Positions 41,646 through 55,109 of a stretch of DNA of 64,000 nt are shown here, piece after piece. This DNA is from Cheiracanthium punctorium. Lineage: Eukaryota; Arthropoda; Arachnida; Araneae; Cheiracanthiidae. The notes under the pieces were generated by a model, which was given only the letters and a program-made list of their open reading frames with translations, searched no databases and was not told where the DNA came from. The stretch spans positions 166,501-230,500 of the forward strand of contig JAWZYV010012349.1 of assembly GCA_038373885.1 (NCBI GenBank). Direction: 5' to 3'. Positions within the stretch are counted from its first letter, which is position 1, and each line of letters opens with the position of its first letter. The position numbers and the translations under genes are program-made.

Positions 41646-43061
41646 GGAAAGATTCTTAATATTCAAGGGCTTTATCCTGGCATTCGTTTAAGCGAAAATT
41701 CGGATGTGTGGCTATCAAATTGGCGTCATTCGCAACCTGCTAACGTATGTTTGTATTCTGCAAGGTATGGTAGAACTTTTAGCATTGGCGCCGGAACTGG
41801 TGGGAGGGAGGGGCAGAGGGACCACTTGCCCCCCAAATTTTGTTGTGAGGGGTCAAAGTACTTTTTGCCCCCCCCCCCCCCCTCTTTTCGAAACCCAGAA
41901 ATTATCGAAACACTTGTTGATACACCATCAACCAATTTTTGTGCATTATATGTTGTAAAAGGTGTTTTTTGAAGAACAGGGAAGCTCCTAAATGAGGACA
42001 AAACCGCAAACTAGTCAGGCCTTTAGAGTGGGTAGGTACACATCAACCCAGAATCTATAATAAGCACCCCCTGCCCATAGCAACAGTAGCATGGAATACG
42101 ACAAATAGTGTGCTGAAAGATTGATTTGGGCTGCGATATTTTATCCATTTATTAAAACATAGAGATTACAATGGTAATAGCGTGTATTGAAGGAAGTGTC
42201 TCCAGAATCCATGGTCACCCTCTGCCATAATCAACAGCAGTATTGATAAATTGGGATGGTGATGATAATCGTCCAAGGACAGAAGGTGCACATAAATCCG
42301 GTAACACTTAAGACTCCATTTGCTCCAATATAAGCATTGCGACGATAGTAGTATGTTCGAAGATCAAACCTGATCTATCACATTTTTGGGATTGCAGCAA
42401 TATTTCAATCGAGTGTAAAAGGGCATGGGTGACTGTGGAGTCCGGCCAAAGCTCAGAAGTCAGAACAGTAACTGTGACCATTGAAGGACAGGGCTTTTTA
42501 TAAAATTATCAAACAATATATCAACTTGACCCCGCAGCAAACAATCAGCTCCCCCCCACCCCCTAGGAGAAAACCCTTCCAATGCCTCTGGCTTTAGGCG
42601 CAGATTCTCTCTACTGAATGTTTACATTCTAGCATAAGTTTCAAATTACGCCACAAATCCGAACGTTCGCTTTACCCTTTTTAAGCCCCGACCAACATAA
42701 CTGTGTAGGTGATCTACATCCTCTCAAAAAATACTCGAGTGTAAGTCGTATTTCCTAAGTTGATTTTATATATAAAATACTATTCTTCATAAGTAAATCA
42801 TGTATAAAACAGTAATTTCTTTTGATTTAAAGAGTTATTCGAAAAAAAATAATTACCGGTAAAGCGCAGCCCCCTCCTCCTAATCTTCAAGGAAAATCGC
42901 GATCTATGGGGGTGGATAAACGGTGAAAATTGGAAAAAATATACCGTTTAAACGCCCCCTCTATCTTAAAGTGAAGCTGGATTCATACTGTCCGTTCCGT
43001 ACCGCTAAGACCCAGTAATGACGTCACTCGACGAAGCAAAGCAGAGACCATTTTTCTGACG
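41646..43061. other. Intergenic, mostly unrecognised
   Basis: Contains GGCGCCGGAACTGGTGGGAGG (41788) similar to the end of the 59511 hAT MITE, with C-runs at 41868-41882. The rest is unassigned. ORFs near 41598-42001 overlap on both strands and look like repeat sequence. Confidence 0.4.
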
Positions 43062-43235
43062 TCACACTTCGCTGGCATATGGCGTGATTTCATTGGTGTC
43101 ATCTGTTGCATCACAATGAAACTTCTTACTAACTCGGAGAAAATCAACTTTTACATAGAGCGTATGAGAGGGAGTTGAACCCACGACCATACGCTTAGCC
43201 GTTGCAAGTCTCCGGCCAGTATGAATCCACCTTAA
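43062..43235 (-). repeat. tRNA-derived SINE-like segment
   Basis: On the - strand GGATTCATACTGGCCGGAGA, an A-box-like GGCTAAGCGTATGG and a B box GGTTCAACTCC, then a TTTTCTCCGAGTTAG body similar to the SINE family's TTTTCTCCGAAACTT. Confidence 0.55.
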
Positions 43236-43596
43236 GGGTGCGTTTATTCGGTATTTTAATAGTAAATGAACTTTTTTGTGCGAGTGTAGCAAAAATAGTC
43301 CAGGTCTGAAAAGGTTATCCGAACGTGACAGATTTGAGTCCTAAGTCGCTGGTTCCCACGATCCGTGCCTTGATGAACTTGAAATAATAGAGATTTTGCT
43401 TAGTGTGCAATCACATCTCCGCACGAACAAGTAAAGTGTATATGTTGAAGTGTGGGAGAATTAGTGATCTTTTCACACTATGGCAACGTGCTGCTGGTGG
43501 TAACAGTTCTGTCAGTCATTCTGTACAAATTTATGGAATTTAGTTTTATTTTGCTGGGAGCGAGTATTAATTATGCGTTTTTTGTCGATAAATTTA

Positions 43597-43880
43597 TTAA
43601 CCCATTTGTACCTGGATATTTTTGTGACTTTCTTCGATTTTTACTGATAACAGAAATAATAGATAAATTTCTGATGTCAACTTATTGAACAAGGTATGAT
43701 TTCTTTTAAAATCATTATGCATAAAAATCGAAATATCAACATCCTGCTTGGTCATGTTAAAATATTTTGTACAGTTGAGGCTCAATACTCATGAATGAAG
43801 GCTAGGAAATATAAATAATGTTTCCGACTAATAGCGAAAATGCCGTCCCAAAAAAGGGACACTAGGCATAAATGGGTTAA
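43597..43880. mobile_element. piggyBac-like MITE related to 39495-41145
   Basis: TTAACCCATTTGTACCTGG at the left and ATAAATGGGTTAA at the right; left part homologous to the 39495 end. Confidence 0.8.
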
Positions 43881-43979
43881 GTATTGTCACATGATACATT
43901 CAAGGAGTAAACTCAATGCATTATCATGATTGTAGCTAGTATATTTAATACATAACTCACAGTTTATCGTTCGAAATAA

Positions 43980-44296
43980 AAGTAAACTCCCGACTATCCG
44001 GCCTAGTTGAAAAAAATTATAAATGTTAAGGGCCGTGTACTCAAATTTTGCATGTGAAATATACGTAGTCGCTAAAATAAATTTCTCGCATAAAATATGT
44101 ATTTTTATGAATGCGAAATCTGAGTAGACCTGGGTTTTGCTTATTTTGAAGCTGCATGCACTGTATGTATAAAAACTATTTTATTAAAATACTTGCACGT
44201 CTGTCTTAAAAATAGCAAAACTTTGCTAGCTAGTTTACCTTGAATTTTGTAACATATGTTTTTAATATTAGTCCGGATAGTCGAGAGTTTACTGTA
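43980..44296. mobile_element. Tigger/pogo-like MITE
   Basis: AGTAAACTCCCGACTATCCGG and CCGGATAGTCGAGAGTTTACTG, the typical pogo/Tigger end, followed by TA. Confidence 0.75.
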
Positions 44297-44645
44297 CACT
44301 TTTGGGGGAATATTTGTTGGTAGTTTGTACAGCATATGCAGCTGTTCGCTTTTTATAATAACAAAATAATTAAAATTTTCGTTATTAGCATTAACAGATC
44401 TGTAATGAATGTTGAATAACTTCCCTCTTTCAATTTTAGGAGAAAATTGTTGTATGATCGCAAATAAACCCTGTAACTTCTGTCAATATGTATAGATTTA
44501 AAGTTTCATAGAAGTTTAATTACTATTTCGAACTACCTATTGCAGGGGCGGCTACCTTTTTAGCATATCATGCGCCAATTTTTTCAAGGACTAGATCGGA
44601 TGTGCCATATCTCTCAAGCACTCTTTTACTTCCTTACCTTCAGCG

Positions 44646-45096
44646 TTAACCCTTTGAGGCACAACGCTTTCCCAATGCTGAAAAAAGGGCAGCCGTTGCC
44701 ATCACTCGACTTAACTACCAGCCAGATGGCAGACAATCGAAGCTGTCGTCAAAAAAGGGTCTCTAGATCTGTGGCACTCGATGAACGTTTCGATCGTCCG
44801 CCATCTTGCTGGTAGTTAAGTCGAGTGATAGCAACGGCTGCCCTTTTTTCAGCATTGGGCAATCTATCCAGCTGTTCTCGCATCCTTCCATTTCAGCAGA
44901 TGTCAGTGCTGTTAAAAATAATCGTGACCATTTTTTTATGGGGAAATGAGGTGCTGAAAAGTAAAGGATTCTCGTGGAGCTATGTCACCCGCAACTATTT
45001 TGATAGAAATCCAATCTATTCTTCATGACTGGCAACAGTCAAAACGTCAGAGTTTGGCGTTTTCCGGAGCGGACACACTGCGCGTTAAAGGGTCAA
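44646..45096. mobile_element. piggyBac-like fold-back MITE, copy 2
   Basis: TTAACCCTTTGAGGC to GCGCGTTAAAGGGTCAA; same family as 31363, with inverted GGGCAGCCGTTGCCATC / CAACGGCTGCCC blocks inside. Confidence 0.85.
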
Positions 45097-45633
45097 AACT
45101 CGAAGGGCTTATCAAATCTTAATATGCAATACAAATTTTCATGTATTCTAAATGCTACGCGTCTATCACAAACGTCACTTATTGATATTTATTTTACGGA
45201 CTTTTCTAATACATAGGAATAGGGGCTTGCGATTTCTGTAATTTAATGAGTTGCCCAATGTACTAATAATGATCCGTAATTCACCAAAATACTAGTTATG
45301 CACCAACCATTAGCTCCATATGATTTGCGTTTACATTTCTCAGTCTTAACCGAATAAGTGGGGCATTCGTTACGATTCGAATCTTGAAACTGATCATTAC
45401 GAGACATGTACGCACCGTTAAAAATCGTAACAAGGTGCAATTTCAGGCAAGATTCGGTCAAACTTTCCAAAACTATTAGTTACAAAATACGTGACCTGAT
45501 GGTTAATTTGATCCGAAGACTGACTTCGAAGAGGTGGTTAGCATTTCAATTTCGCTTTGACATGAAGTTTATCTTTTAACAGCTTAGACTGTAATAATAT
45601 ATTTAGTGTAATGAGTAGTATATCACTGTGCAC

Positions 45634-46110
45634 TAGAGATGAGACGGGCTCAGCCCGAACCGGGCTCGGGCTCGTGGAAAAATTTCTCCTTTATTGAACA
45701 TACTGCTTGAAACAGATTTTAAAAAGTGATTCATGAGGAAAATAAAAGTACTTATAAAAATTAATTAAATAAATAAATAAAAATAGCGGCACGGGCGCCT
45801 AGAAGTTGCGTGAAGCTCTTTGGGTATTTTATAACGGCGGTTTATATTCCTTAGTTAGTTAGTCATGAAATCCGACATTTTTTGATAAAGGATGGTTACA
45901 AAGAATTGGAAAGTGCATTGGGAGTTTGCAACTATATTTGTCTTTAATTTGCACAAACGGCAAAATTTATTGTATTCTATCAATGAAGTAATTGAATTTT
46001 TTTTTTAATCTTTAGCTGAAATTTCGGGCTCGGGCTTCGACTTATTGCTCGGGCTCGGATTAAAAGTCCTCGGGCTCGGGCTTCAAAAAATGAGCCCGAA
46101 CTCATGTCTA
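45634..46110. mobile_element. hAT MITE with GGGCTC subterminal repeats, copy 1
   Basis: TAGAGATGAGACGGGCTCAG and GAGCCCGAACTCATGTCTA ends, exact 8-bp duplication CTGTGCAC (45626-45633, 46111-46118). CGGGCTCGGGCT is repeated near both ends. Confidence 0.92.
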
Positions 46111-46118
46111 CTGTGCAC

Positions 46119-47335
46119 AACTGTAGCAATATACGTATTATAGAATAATACTAGAATATAAACTTAAGAGCAGTATATATTACTGTGTAGAAATATATAG
46201 ATAATTTAAGCATAATAGATGTAGCATTAGTCATATAGGTAGAATGTAATGGTACTAATATTACTAACCAACTAATTTCTGATTAAATTCCATGTTAAAA
46301 GTGAAACTGAAAATATCACTAGTAGCATCGAAGTCTCTCGATATGGTGAGACGTGTTAGCTAACGCGAATTGATAACTGGAATTCTTTCATGAAAATGCG
46401 CGTCTGGGTAGTTTGTGCATCCCATGAAAATTGCCAGAAAATTCTCGAGACGAGATCGGAGTTCTCTAATAAATGCCAACTTCAAGGATTGTGCAGGTAG
46501 GTTTAGCCCTTGCAGCGAAATCAAAGATGTGGAGGAGAGGGAAACGATGAAAATTGCTCAAGTGCTGTTCCCGAATGCTTGGATGACATTTACAATGGCC
46601 TAGTTACAAACCGTTTTACTAAAGAACTCTAAATTTAAATTTCAGAGAAATATCGGAAATGAAAATGTTTTTGCGCGAATTTTTGAAAATAGTTTAAAAG
46701 CAAATCCGCTAAGTTATTTGAATGCGATTTAATAGATTTCGTTTGCTTCAGCAGCAATTCAGCTAAAATTCGAACGAAGTGAAATTTAAATTAATACCTC
46801 GATAGTCCACACGAGTTAAAAAGCAGTTTTTATAATTACGGTATAAAGAAAATGCTTAAATAAAGAACACTTAAGAACGATTTCTTTGCTTACTCAGCGT
46901 GCACTTACTACGTATGATACAACATATACAGAACTTTAAAATGGAAGAGATCCGCTTGCAGTAAAGCAAAGAAAGCTATAACAATTTTGTGCTCTGTCAG
47001 ATAAACTTCATTTAAGATACATTTTAAAATGCCGATTTAAACTTCTAAAAAAGTGAAAAAAAAAAAAAATCTCAAATTAGATGAATCGGTGTTTTGTGTG
47101 CTGGATACTTTGATAGCAGTTACCAAATGCAGTGATGGTATGGATAACAAATAGCGCGTTTAAAAAACATGACTTGATTTGGGGAAGGCATAACCGGCAA
47201 ATATATAAACTTTGGGGAAGGAATAACCGGCAAATATATAAACATTAAAATGCAAGGTAACTAAGTTGAATTTTGGATTCGTTTAGCTTAATTTGGAAAC
47301 AACTTAGAAACAGTTCTTCCCCTCTAGGCAAATTG
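46119..47335. other. Intergenic, unrecognised
   Basis: AT-rich; no element ends, RNA genes or coding signal seen. Includes a short direct repeat AACCGGCAAATATATAAAC (47190 and 47229). Confidence 0.5.
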
Positions 47336-47793
47336 TTAACCCTTTGAGGCGCAACCCTTTCCCAATGTTGAAAAAAGGGCAGCCGTTGCCATCGCTCGAC
47401 TTTTTTGACGACAGCTGGCTGTGCGCGAGCACAGCCAGCTGCGTCAAAAAAGGGTCTCTAGATCTGTGGCACGCGATGAACGTTTCGATCGTCCGCCATC
47501 TTGCTGGTAGTTAAGTCGAGCGATGGCAACCGCTGCCCTTTTTTCAGCATTGGGCAATCTATCCAGCTGTTTTCGCGTTCTTCCCTTTTTCGGCAGATGT
47601 CAGTGGTGTTAAAAATAATCGTGACAATTTTTTTACGGGAAATGACGTGCTAAAAAGTAAAGGATTCTCGTGGAGCTATGTCACCCGCAACTATTTTTAT
47701 AGAAATCCAATCTATTCTTCGTGACCTTCAACAGTCAAAACGTCAAACATTTTGGTGGTCTCAGAGCGAAACCACTGCGCGTTAAAGGATTAA
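47336..47793. mobile_element. piggyBac-like fold-back MITE, copy 3
   Basis: TTAACCCTTTGAGGCGCAACC to GCGCGTTAAAGGATTAA. Has an extra hairpin CAGCTGGCTGTGC/GCACAGCCAGCTG (about 47411-47441). Confidence 0.88.
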
Positions 47794-48177
47794 AATTTTA
47801 TGTGTATTTGCCTGTTTGAACTTCTTGGATTTGTGGAGCTGTACTTCATAGGTTTTAACTAGATAGAACTTGAAAAAAAATGCAAATCTAATTAGAGAAA
47901 TACGTGAGAGGGCTTTGCCAAAAATGTGAAGTGTTAATTTTGGGAATTCGAAGAGTTGCGACTTCAAAGTAGTTATATGGCGTTAATATTCAAAAATTCC
48001 CTCATTAGTACTTCGTGGTCGGGCAACTTGATCATAAGCGTGCATCCATCAAGTTGATAGTGGGTTTTCTAATACTTCACTAAATTATTGGGATTTAAAG
48101 AGGGTAGCAATTTTAGAGGATCAAAATTCTGAGGGATGGGGGAGTTTGACTGTTTCGCGTTTCAGTTTTCGGACCTA

Positions 48178-48250
48178 AGGAAATCTGAAGGACTGGCCAG
48201 CTTCAGATTTCCTAAATCGCAGAATGGCTTGATCACCCATTCTGCGATTT
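48178..48250. repeat. Two perfect hairpins back to back
   Basis: AGGAAATCTGAAG/CTTCAGATTTCCT (48178-48190, 48201-48213), directly followed by AAATCGCAGAATGG/CCATTCTGCGATTT (48214-48227, 48237-48250). Confidence 0.92.
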
Positions 48251-48940
48251 AGCAGTAGCGAAGTGGGTTATAGTTTTATTTTCCGAGCAGAACCGCATTG
48301 AAGTTGAACGGGAAGGTGAAGTATTTCGGAAGACCCTCTATCAACGTGAAGGAATATTACTACAGACGATAACGATTTCAGAGTTGTGTGGAGTAAAGCA
48401 CTTTTTTATCCTAAAATGCATGATATTTTTTTTTAATGGGCTGAAAATAAAATTCGAACCATTTTTACTAGAAATAATTAAGCCTAAATGTGTTCTTAAA
48501 TTTCAGCATGCAGTTTCCCAGAAAAATTACGAAACATTCAAATTCGAAATATTGGAATGTTTATTCAGTTTTATGAGAACTATAGGATAAAGTAACAGCC
48601 TAATTCCACTTTATCTAGTCCTAATAAAAGTAAATAGTTGTGTATATTTAGCAATAAAAATTTGCATAAAAATGTGTAAGGCGAACGATCTAATGGCTGT
48701 CGATCTAATGGCCCGGAGTTTCATGCGTAACAGGAGTACGTGTTAGAACACCTTAAAGCCCTCTGCTCCAGGCATTTCTTTGGGCAGATAGACCTGACCT
48801 AGTGTGCTTTAACTATACAAAAGGTATGTAACTTGACAATAATGAATCTATAGTTCAGTGTTTTAAAAATACCTCGTATTCATACTGAAATCGGTGAATT
48901 GAAAACATATAAAACATTATTTAATACGGCGGATTAATTA

Positions 48941-49094
48941 GTTAAAATTTTTTATTTGGGAATACCTTATTCCCCCGTACATGATATATATTTCGGTTAC
49001 GCACATAACCATCTTCAGTCGTTTCTGGATCTCTCAGAGTGAGAGTGCCCAAATAAGGTATTCCCAGAGGTATTCCCAAATAAAAAATTTTAAC
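48941..49094. repeat. Inverted repeat, about 25-bp arms
   Basis: GTTAAAATTTTTTATTTGGG at 48941 and its complement ending at 49094, with an extra partial copy of the right arm (AATAAGGTATTCCC) just inside. Probably a short fold-back element. Confidence 0.8.
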
Positions 49095-49165
49095 GGTGAA
49101 TTGAAATTTTACTGTAGATATCAACTGGATCTAGAATATTGTGTGTTTAAGCTTTTTCATATATG

Positions 49166-50810
49166 TAGGGATGTTAATTCTGCGCCGAGCTGCTCTGAAA
49201 CGCAAATCTTGCGCCGAACTGCGCTTTTAGCCGATTTTTGCACCGAGCTGCGCCGAATATGTCATTTTGACTCTTTGTTAATTTTTTGCCACGCTTGCAA
49301 ACTTTGCTTTTCTTATCTGCATTTATTGTAAGTGTTGACTCTAGATTGATTTTGCAGGGCGCAGCGCCCGGCGGCCCTTTTATAGTCTTTTTAGCGCCCG
49401 GCAGCCCTATTTCTCATCTTTATATGCCCTCCTGCTTGCGGCCCTTTCACGAAAACCGTCTATAAAATCGGATCTTTCCCACAAAATGCCTTTTTCAAAT
49501 ACTCTATTCTTTCAGATCGAAATACTGTTACTGCCTTTTTCATTGTCTTTGCATTTGCGCGAGCCGTGTAACCCGAAAAGGAGCCTCTCTAGTATGTTTT
49601 GTTTTTGCTGACTCAATGAGAAGCCCGATCGGCCCGGCAGTACTACCTGGGCATTTCACTTAGGAGTTTGGGGAAGAAAATACGGTTGGGAAAATCAAAA
49701 TTTTCTTAAGTTATCTAAAAATTTGCGATTCCATCTGTCAATCCTCAAATATCGGTAGGTACGTTTGATAAATAAGTAGTTGCTAATTTTCAAACAATCA
49801 TTATTCCAGAGTTCGTCTTTAAAAATCTTTACTTGGTAATCATTCAATAATTATTGCGAACAAAAGAATTTAAATAAAATTCTGATTTATATTATTAAAT
49901 TTTATATATCCTGCACTGCAGAAATTTTATTATTTTAATTACATGCTAAACACATCTATCCTAATCCACTTACACTGACAGTCCTTTACTGATTAAAAGT
50001 TTGTACCAATATAGGTGAAATATCATATATGAATGTGATCCAGTAGTGATAGGGTGATAAAATTGAGGAACAAAAATTAACAGTCCCTCTGCCTTCCCCT
50101 ACTGCCTAACAAATCATGTCTGGCTAAAAATTTCTGAAACCTTGTTCAATAAATGTACTATTCTTATAAATAATAAACATCTACATCACGTAATTTTGAG
50201 GGAAAAAAATTAAGCAGAAAATTCAAAATTACTTAGATTAAAACTTCTTTTTTTTTAAAATCAAAAACATCTAGTTATGTACAGATTTAATTCACATATT
50301 TATGTCATGTTTAGAGCAAAATATTATCAACAAATCATTTTTCCTATTTCACTTACACTTACTTCTACAGGATATTTTCTCCAAAAGAAGGGGGGAGGGG
50401 GAAAAACTAAAGACAAACTGGAAAAAATCTAACTATGCATTATAAGTCAGAACACATATTATATTTCTGCATGTTAAATTTTCGGGGATCAGATAGTTTC
50501 AAACCAGTTTCTAGATATGTTATCTACCTGTACATTCTCGTGGAACCCCAAAGTGCCCTTTTTGAGAACAGGGTGCCCTTTTTGAAATTTTCCCCCCAGG
50601 GGGCCTTTTTCCTAGAGTCAACACAGTGAGAAATCTTCAATTTTATGCTCCAAAATCATGTTAATTCTGATCCGAAATCTTAGTTTTCCTCGCGGAAGCA
50701 AAATTTTTTGTGCTCCCAAATGGAATTTTTCTGCTCCCGAGGTGCTCCCAAATGTAATTTTTTCTGCTCCCGGGGTGCTCCCAAATCGAATGTTGGAGTT
50801 AACATCCCTG
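49166..50810. mobile_element. DNA element with TAGGGATGTTAA ends
   Basis: TAGGGATGTTAATTC and GAGTTAACATCCCTG ends, with TATATG on both sides. Another inverted-repeat element sits inside (49333-50623). No coding capacity seen. Confidence 0.7.
49333..50623. mobile_element. Nested element with TGTTGACTCTAG ends
   Basis: TGTTGACTCTAG at the left and CTAGAGTCAACA at the right; inner GGCCCTTTTA/AGTGCCCTTTTT motifs near both ends. No transposase found in its 1.3 kb. Confidence 0.7.
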
Positions 50811-51614
50811 TATATGCCATACTGTACATTTTGGTATAGTAACATGCTGTTTTTGTTGAATTACTCTATGCTGTAATAATTTTACCTAGAAAGAGAAATA
50901 TGGCACTGTATAAATTAATCTTAGTCCAAACTGTGCAGGCATTGTTGTGATGTAATTTTGAGACTTAAATGTTTATAATTCACGTGCCAAGTATTCTGGT
51001 TTGTATCAATTGTATATATTGTAAATCTCTTGAACACAATAAAATTGTTAATTAGTATTCCTGCTTTATGTTACTGATTCTGTATCATTAACACTGACAT
51101 ATAAGTGAGCAAAACTTGGTTACAAACTCAAATATTTGTTTCGTGAAGTGAAACCAAATACCCACGAAAGCTTGCGGATTAATGTTAAAACTATAGAAAT
51201 TCAAAACTTGCGAGTGTCTCCTATGTACGAAATGTCCTTGATTTTATATTAAATTTAACTAAAATGGCAACTTCAGAAATTCTTAATGTACATACATTTT
51301 TTTTTTCTGCATCAATTTTTATTCATTAATCTCTTGTGAGTCTTATTTATTAGAAAGGAACATGGGTCTAAAATGAAAAGTCAAATTTATACTTTTGCAC
51401 TTATTGATTCCCAGATTACTTTTGTATTCTTGAAACTATCACTTACTTCAAATTGACAGCTTAAATTAGTTTAAAATGTTTATGGAAAAACTGCAGTGTC
51501 GGAAAATAAAAACTCGGATTTCAATAGATTTCCACCTTTACTTTAGAAAAGGTGCTATATGGAAGTGCATACTTCTATTTCCTGAACATTTTCGGTTCAT
51601 AATTATTCTTGCCT

Positions 51615-51800
51615 CACCAGTGACTGAGCGCTCTAAACTGGGAGACTGAAGCTGACTGGTTTAAACCCAGGTCGCGTCCAGACTTAACTGCGCGGTGGTT
51701 TTCTTGAAAACTTGAAGTAAGTATGGTTTAGGCCACTTTAGATAGTCCCTCCACTGTCTAGATCCCTAGAGTAGATAATTGGCCGTAATCCATCCAATCA
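51615..51800 (+). repeat. tRNA-derived SINE, ACTTTCTAAGGGG-related
   Basis: GTGACTGAGCG (A-box-like), CTGGGAGACTGAAG, GGTTTAAACCC (B-box-like) and GTGGTTTTCTTGAAAACTT match in order the - strand of the SINE at 56636. Confidence 0.6.
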
Positions 51801-52862
51801 AATCATAATTACCTTTTTGTTGAGGTAAATTTATTGGCAGTTTTCAAGCATAAGATTAGCAAGTTTTTGGTCTAAATTTAGACTGTATAGCTAAGTTTCT
51901 CGGATCAATAGTTCTAAGTTCACCTAATGTCAAAAATTTACCACTTTTCTCAGGTTTAAAAAGTTAGAATTTCCATCTTCTGAACAACTAGATAAAACGC
52001 GTCATTGGTATATTTTGGCAGAGGTAAAATTTTTAGTCTTCCAAGAGTGGATTTTTAAACGTAGATCATGTTTATGGTTGTTTATTTGCTGGTCATTAAA
52101 TTTGTATTAATGGCAATCTAAATACGCATAAACTTTTTCAAATGGCAGCAGTGGATTCTTACTCTGATCTCGCTTAATGTTTTTAAGAAATCTAATAGTT
52201 TAGAGAACTTAAGGATATTGCCCTGCTTATCAACCGCCGAAAATGGCTCGAGATTTTTTGTTACTCGCCTCAACACAACAGCTTGATTTGATCGTTCCCT
52301 ATAAACATGGGCATCGCAAGCTATGGGAACAGAGGAATACTCTAAAGTTCGCTAAAAAACTTCTAACAACTGAAAAACACGAAAGACGGAAGGCAGAGAT
52401 CGCACCGCAAAGCGCATTTTCGCCTTACTTTGAGGATGATAAAGCACAGCTTTAACAACTGCTGGACAGTAGTGTTAGGGGATTTCACTGAGCCAATGTT
52501 CCCAATCCGAGAGCCTAACTTGATCTCTAGGGGAAGTCTAGGTACACTAAAACATGCTATCTAAAATCAATAGGCTTTGTCACAGAAATCGCACACCTAG
52601 TATACAAATATATTCCAGATGCTGATGTAATTTGGAGAAAATCGCATCTTTTGCAACAAGAGATAGAAAATTACTGGATTTTCACCATTGAAAGTAAAAT
52701 TCAATACTAAAAGTAATTTTGTTTTTACCTCCGTTTTCATGTCTAATTTATTTTTTAAATACGGTGATCACTGGTGTGGTCTTCATACTTTCAAAGCCAG
52801 AATTTAAAAAAATATATAGTGGGAATTCGTAAACTTTTTTTACAAGTTTTTGTAGCTTCAAT
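51801..52862. other. Intergenic with an unassigned 70-codon ORF
   Basis: 52243-52455 (+) is an ATG ORF rich in charged residues that I do not recognise; no splice or ribosome context supports it. The rest is AT-rich. Confidence 0.35.
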
Positions 52863-53783
52863 TTAGGGTACAATGGAACATGTTTCATTATTTTAAGGGA
52901 ATGCATTCACCCGTGATACAAATGTGTTGCTATTAAATATTTGGATTGAGATTTACATAGAACTCATAAATTTAACAAAGAATTGTTTTTAAATCTTATT
53001 CCATCTTCAGACTCTGATGATGGTGACACTTCAGATTGTCTTTAAACTAACTATCCAAACAGTATAGATTACGAGCTATTCTCGCATAACATGTATGACG
53101 CATGCAGTATCACTCTAAATGATAGTGTTAATCAAGGAAGGTGAACTTCAGTGTAAAGAAATTGTTGGGAATTTAATAAATCGAAATCTAACGGAATGCG
53201 ATGTTCTGTATGCAAAACGACCAAGTAAAAGCTTCAAATTTGTGCGTTCTTCGAAAATATATTATTTTTTTAAAACTCATTGTAGCAAAACTACCACCTT
53301 CCGTTTCTTCAAGTAGTGCAGAAAAGGAAGCAGAAACTTTAATTGTTGAGTTTGATTCAAATAAACTTAAGAGGTTAGTCTATAGTTTTTCTTTATTTTA
53401 AGTATTACGTTTTCATCTCAAGCTATAGCAGTTTACTTAATTTTTTTTTCATATAAATTTCATATTTAAGTGTGTTAATGTTTATCATAAATGAACGTAA
53501 AACATGTATGCTGAAATTTGAAATTTTACTCCTATTAAGTGTTTGTGAAGTGTTAAGCGTTTCATTGTACCACGTTATATGGAGTACAATGAAACATCGA
53601 CAGACATTTATTTACCTTTTTGTAATTTTTAAATGTGAAAAAGCTGTATACAAACTAGTAAAAATTTATTTAGATGGGGAGGGGGGGAAGAGTAGGTTAA
53701 AAGTGTCCATTAATTTTATTTTTGCACATGCAAATTTGTGAACAGGAAAAATAAAATAGTAAATTTTGTTTCATTGTACCCCA
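52863..53783 (+). mobile_element. DNA transposon remnant with GGGTACAATG ends
   Basis: TAGGGTACAATGGAACATG at the left and TTTCATTGTACCCCA at the right. + strand ORF pieces (about 53119-53401) resemble the C-terminal end of a Tigger-like transposase, a weak match. At 53559-53595 GTTTCATTGTAC/GTACAATGAAAC are back-to-back ends, suggesting a second copy. Confidence 0.5.
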
Positions 53784-54566
53784 ACTTCCCCTACTTATCT
53801 GCTCCTCCAGTGGATTCACGTCCAAGGCTAAGAACTGCTCAAACTGTATAATCCCTCTGCAGTTTGGTTATACCAAGGATTTTTTCTGGGCAATCAGTTC
53901 ATAAGAAATCGCGACGGATAGTTGATTTAGGCAATTTTTTCGGATAGTTGATTTAGGCTTTTATTCATTCAAATATGTGCTGAAAATATTCTGTATGCAA
54001 AATTTTAATGGGGAATTCTGAAATGGTGTAGTATAATATTTGGCTTGCTGAAAGATAATATATAGTAATAAAGAAAAAACAATTTGTTAAATTACCTCTT
54101 CGAAACTCTCAAAATGTCGGGGGCCGGGGAGGGAAAGAATTGAATTAAGCCGAGTCAATGTAAGTATTATTAAAGATAGCCACCACGAAATATCAATTAA
54201 AATAAATAATACACACACAATAAAATTGACATCTTCACAAATATAATCCTACTCAGAATTTTCGTGATTTTAAATTGTTGGTTATATAATTCGAGAGAGT
54301 GGTGAACACGTCTTCTTTCATGGGATCATGGGGGGAGAGGGAGGTTTGGCAGGGCCTCAACTATACGGGTATGTGGGGCACGTGCCAAGGGCGTCGTGTT
54401 GAGGGGAGGGACACCAAAATCTTCGATGGTTCCAAAAAAAAGGGTACCAAAATTAAGTTTTGCCACGATTGACATAAACTCTTTCTAGTTAGTGCTTGTA
54501 CTTCATAATACTGCAGAAAATTTCAAAGTGATAAAATACCAAGAGTGCAAATGTGGTTACTGCTTA

Positions 54567-55003
54567 CAGTGGCGCACCCAGGATTTTAGTTTGGGCGGGG
54601 AGGTGAGCTGAAAATACTGCTGAACTCGGTTATAGTGAGATCGATAATAGTTACAACCCTCTTATAACGTCAAAATATTCTGTACCACTTGATTTGCCCA
54701 TACAACACAAGCCCACAAGCAAAAACTCATTATAGAGTCAGTCATAAATAACTATCTGATTTTTTCAGTGATATTGTAACCGACGTTAACGGTGTTTCAT
54801 AAACTCTCTGTAAGTATTTATTTAAAAACTGACATCTTTTTAGGTAAAAAATACTTTAGAAGTAATTTGAAGACAATAAATAATAATAATAGTAATAATT
54901 CATTAGTGAGAATTTTCATTTAAGTTTTTCACTTCTAAATGTCCACCTTTAGGGGGGGGGCTTGAGCCCCCATAACCCCCCTACCCCCGTGGGTGCGCCT
55001 ATG
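54567..55003. mobile_element. hAT MITE, CAGTGGCGCACCC family
   Basis: CAGTGGCGCACCCAGGATTTT and GTGGGTGCGCCTATG ends, with CTGCTTA on both sides. Ends 107 bases before the tRNA gene. A Tigger-like TGAACTCGGTTATAGTGAG segment lies inside. Confidence 0.8.
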
Positions 55004-55109
55004 CTGCTTATGGTTAATTTCTACAAACAAAACAAAGAAAAAAAAAAATCAAATGCACAAAAATAAATTAGATACCTATTGGATCAAATTTTTCTACTCC
55101 GGAAAATAC

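Noticed and set aside
41598..42001. 124- and 91-codon ORFs on opposite strands
   Set aside because: Low-complexity C/G-run repeat sequence next to a tRNA-like fragment; no recognisable domain.
52243..52455. 70-codon ORF as a real gene
   Set aside because: No recognised family, promoter, splice or repeat evidence; kept only as unassigned.
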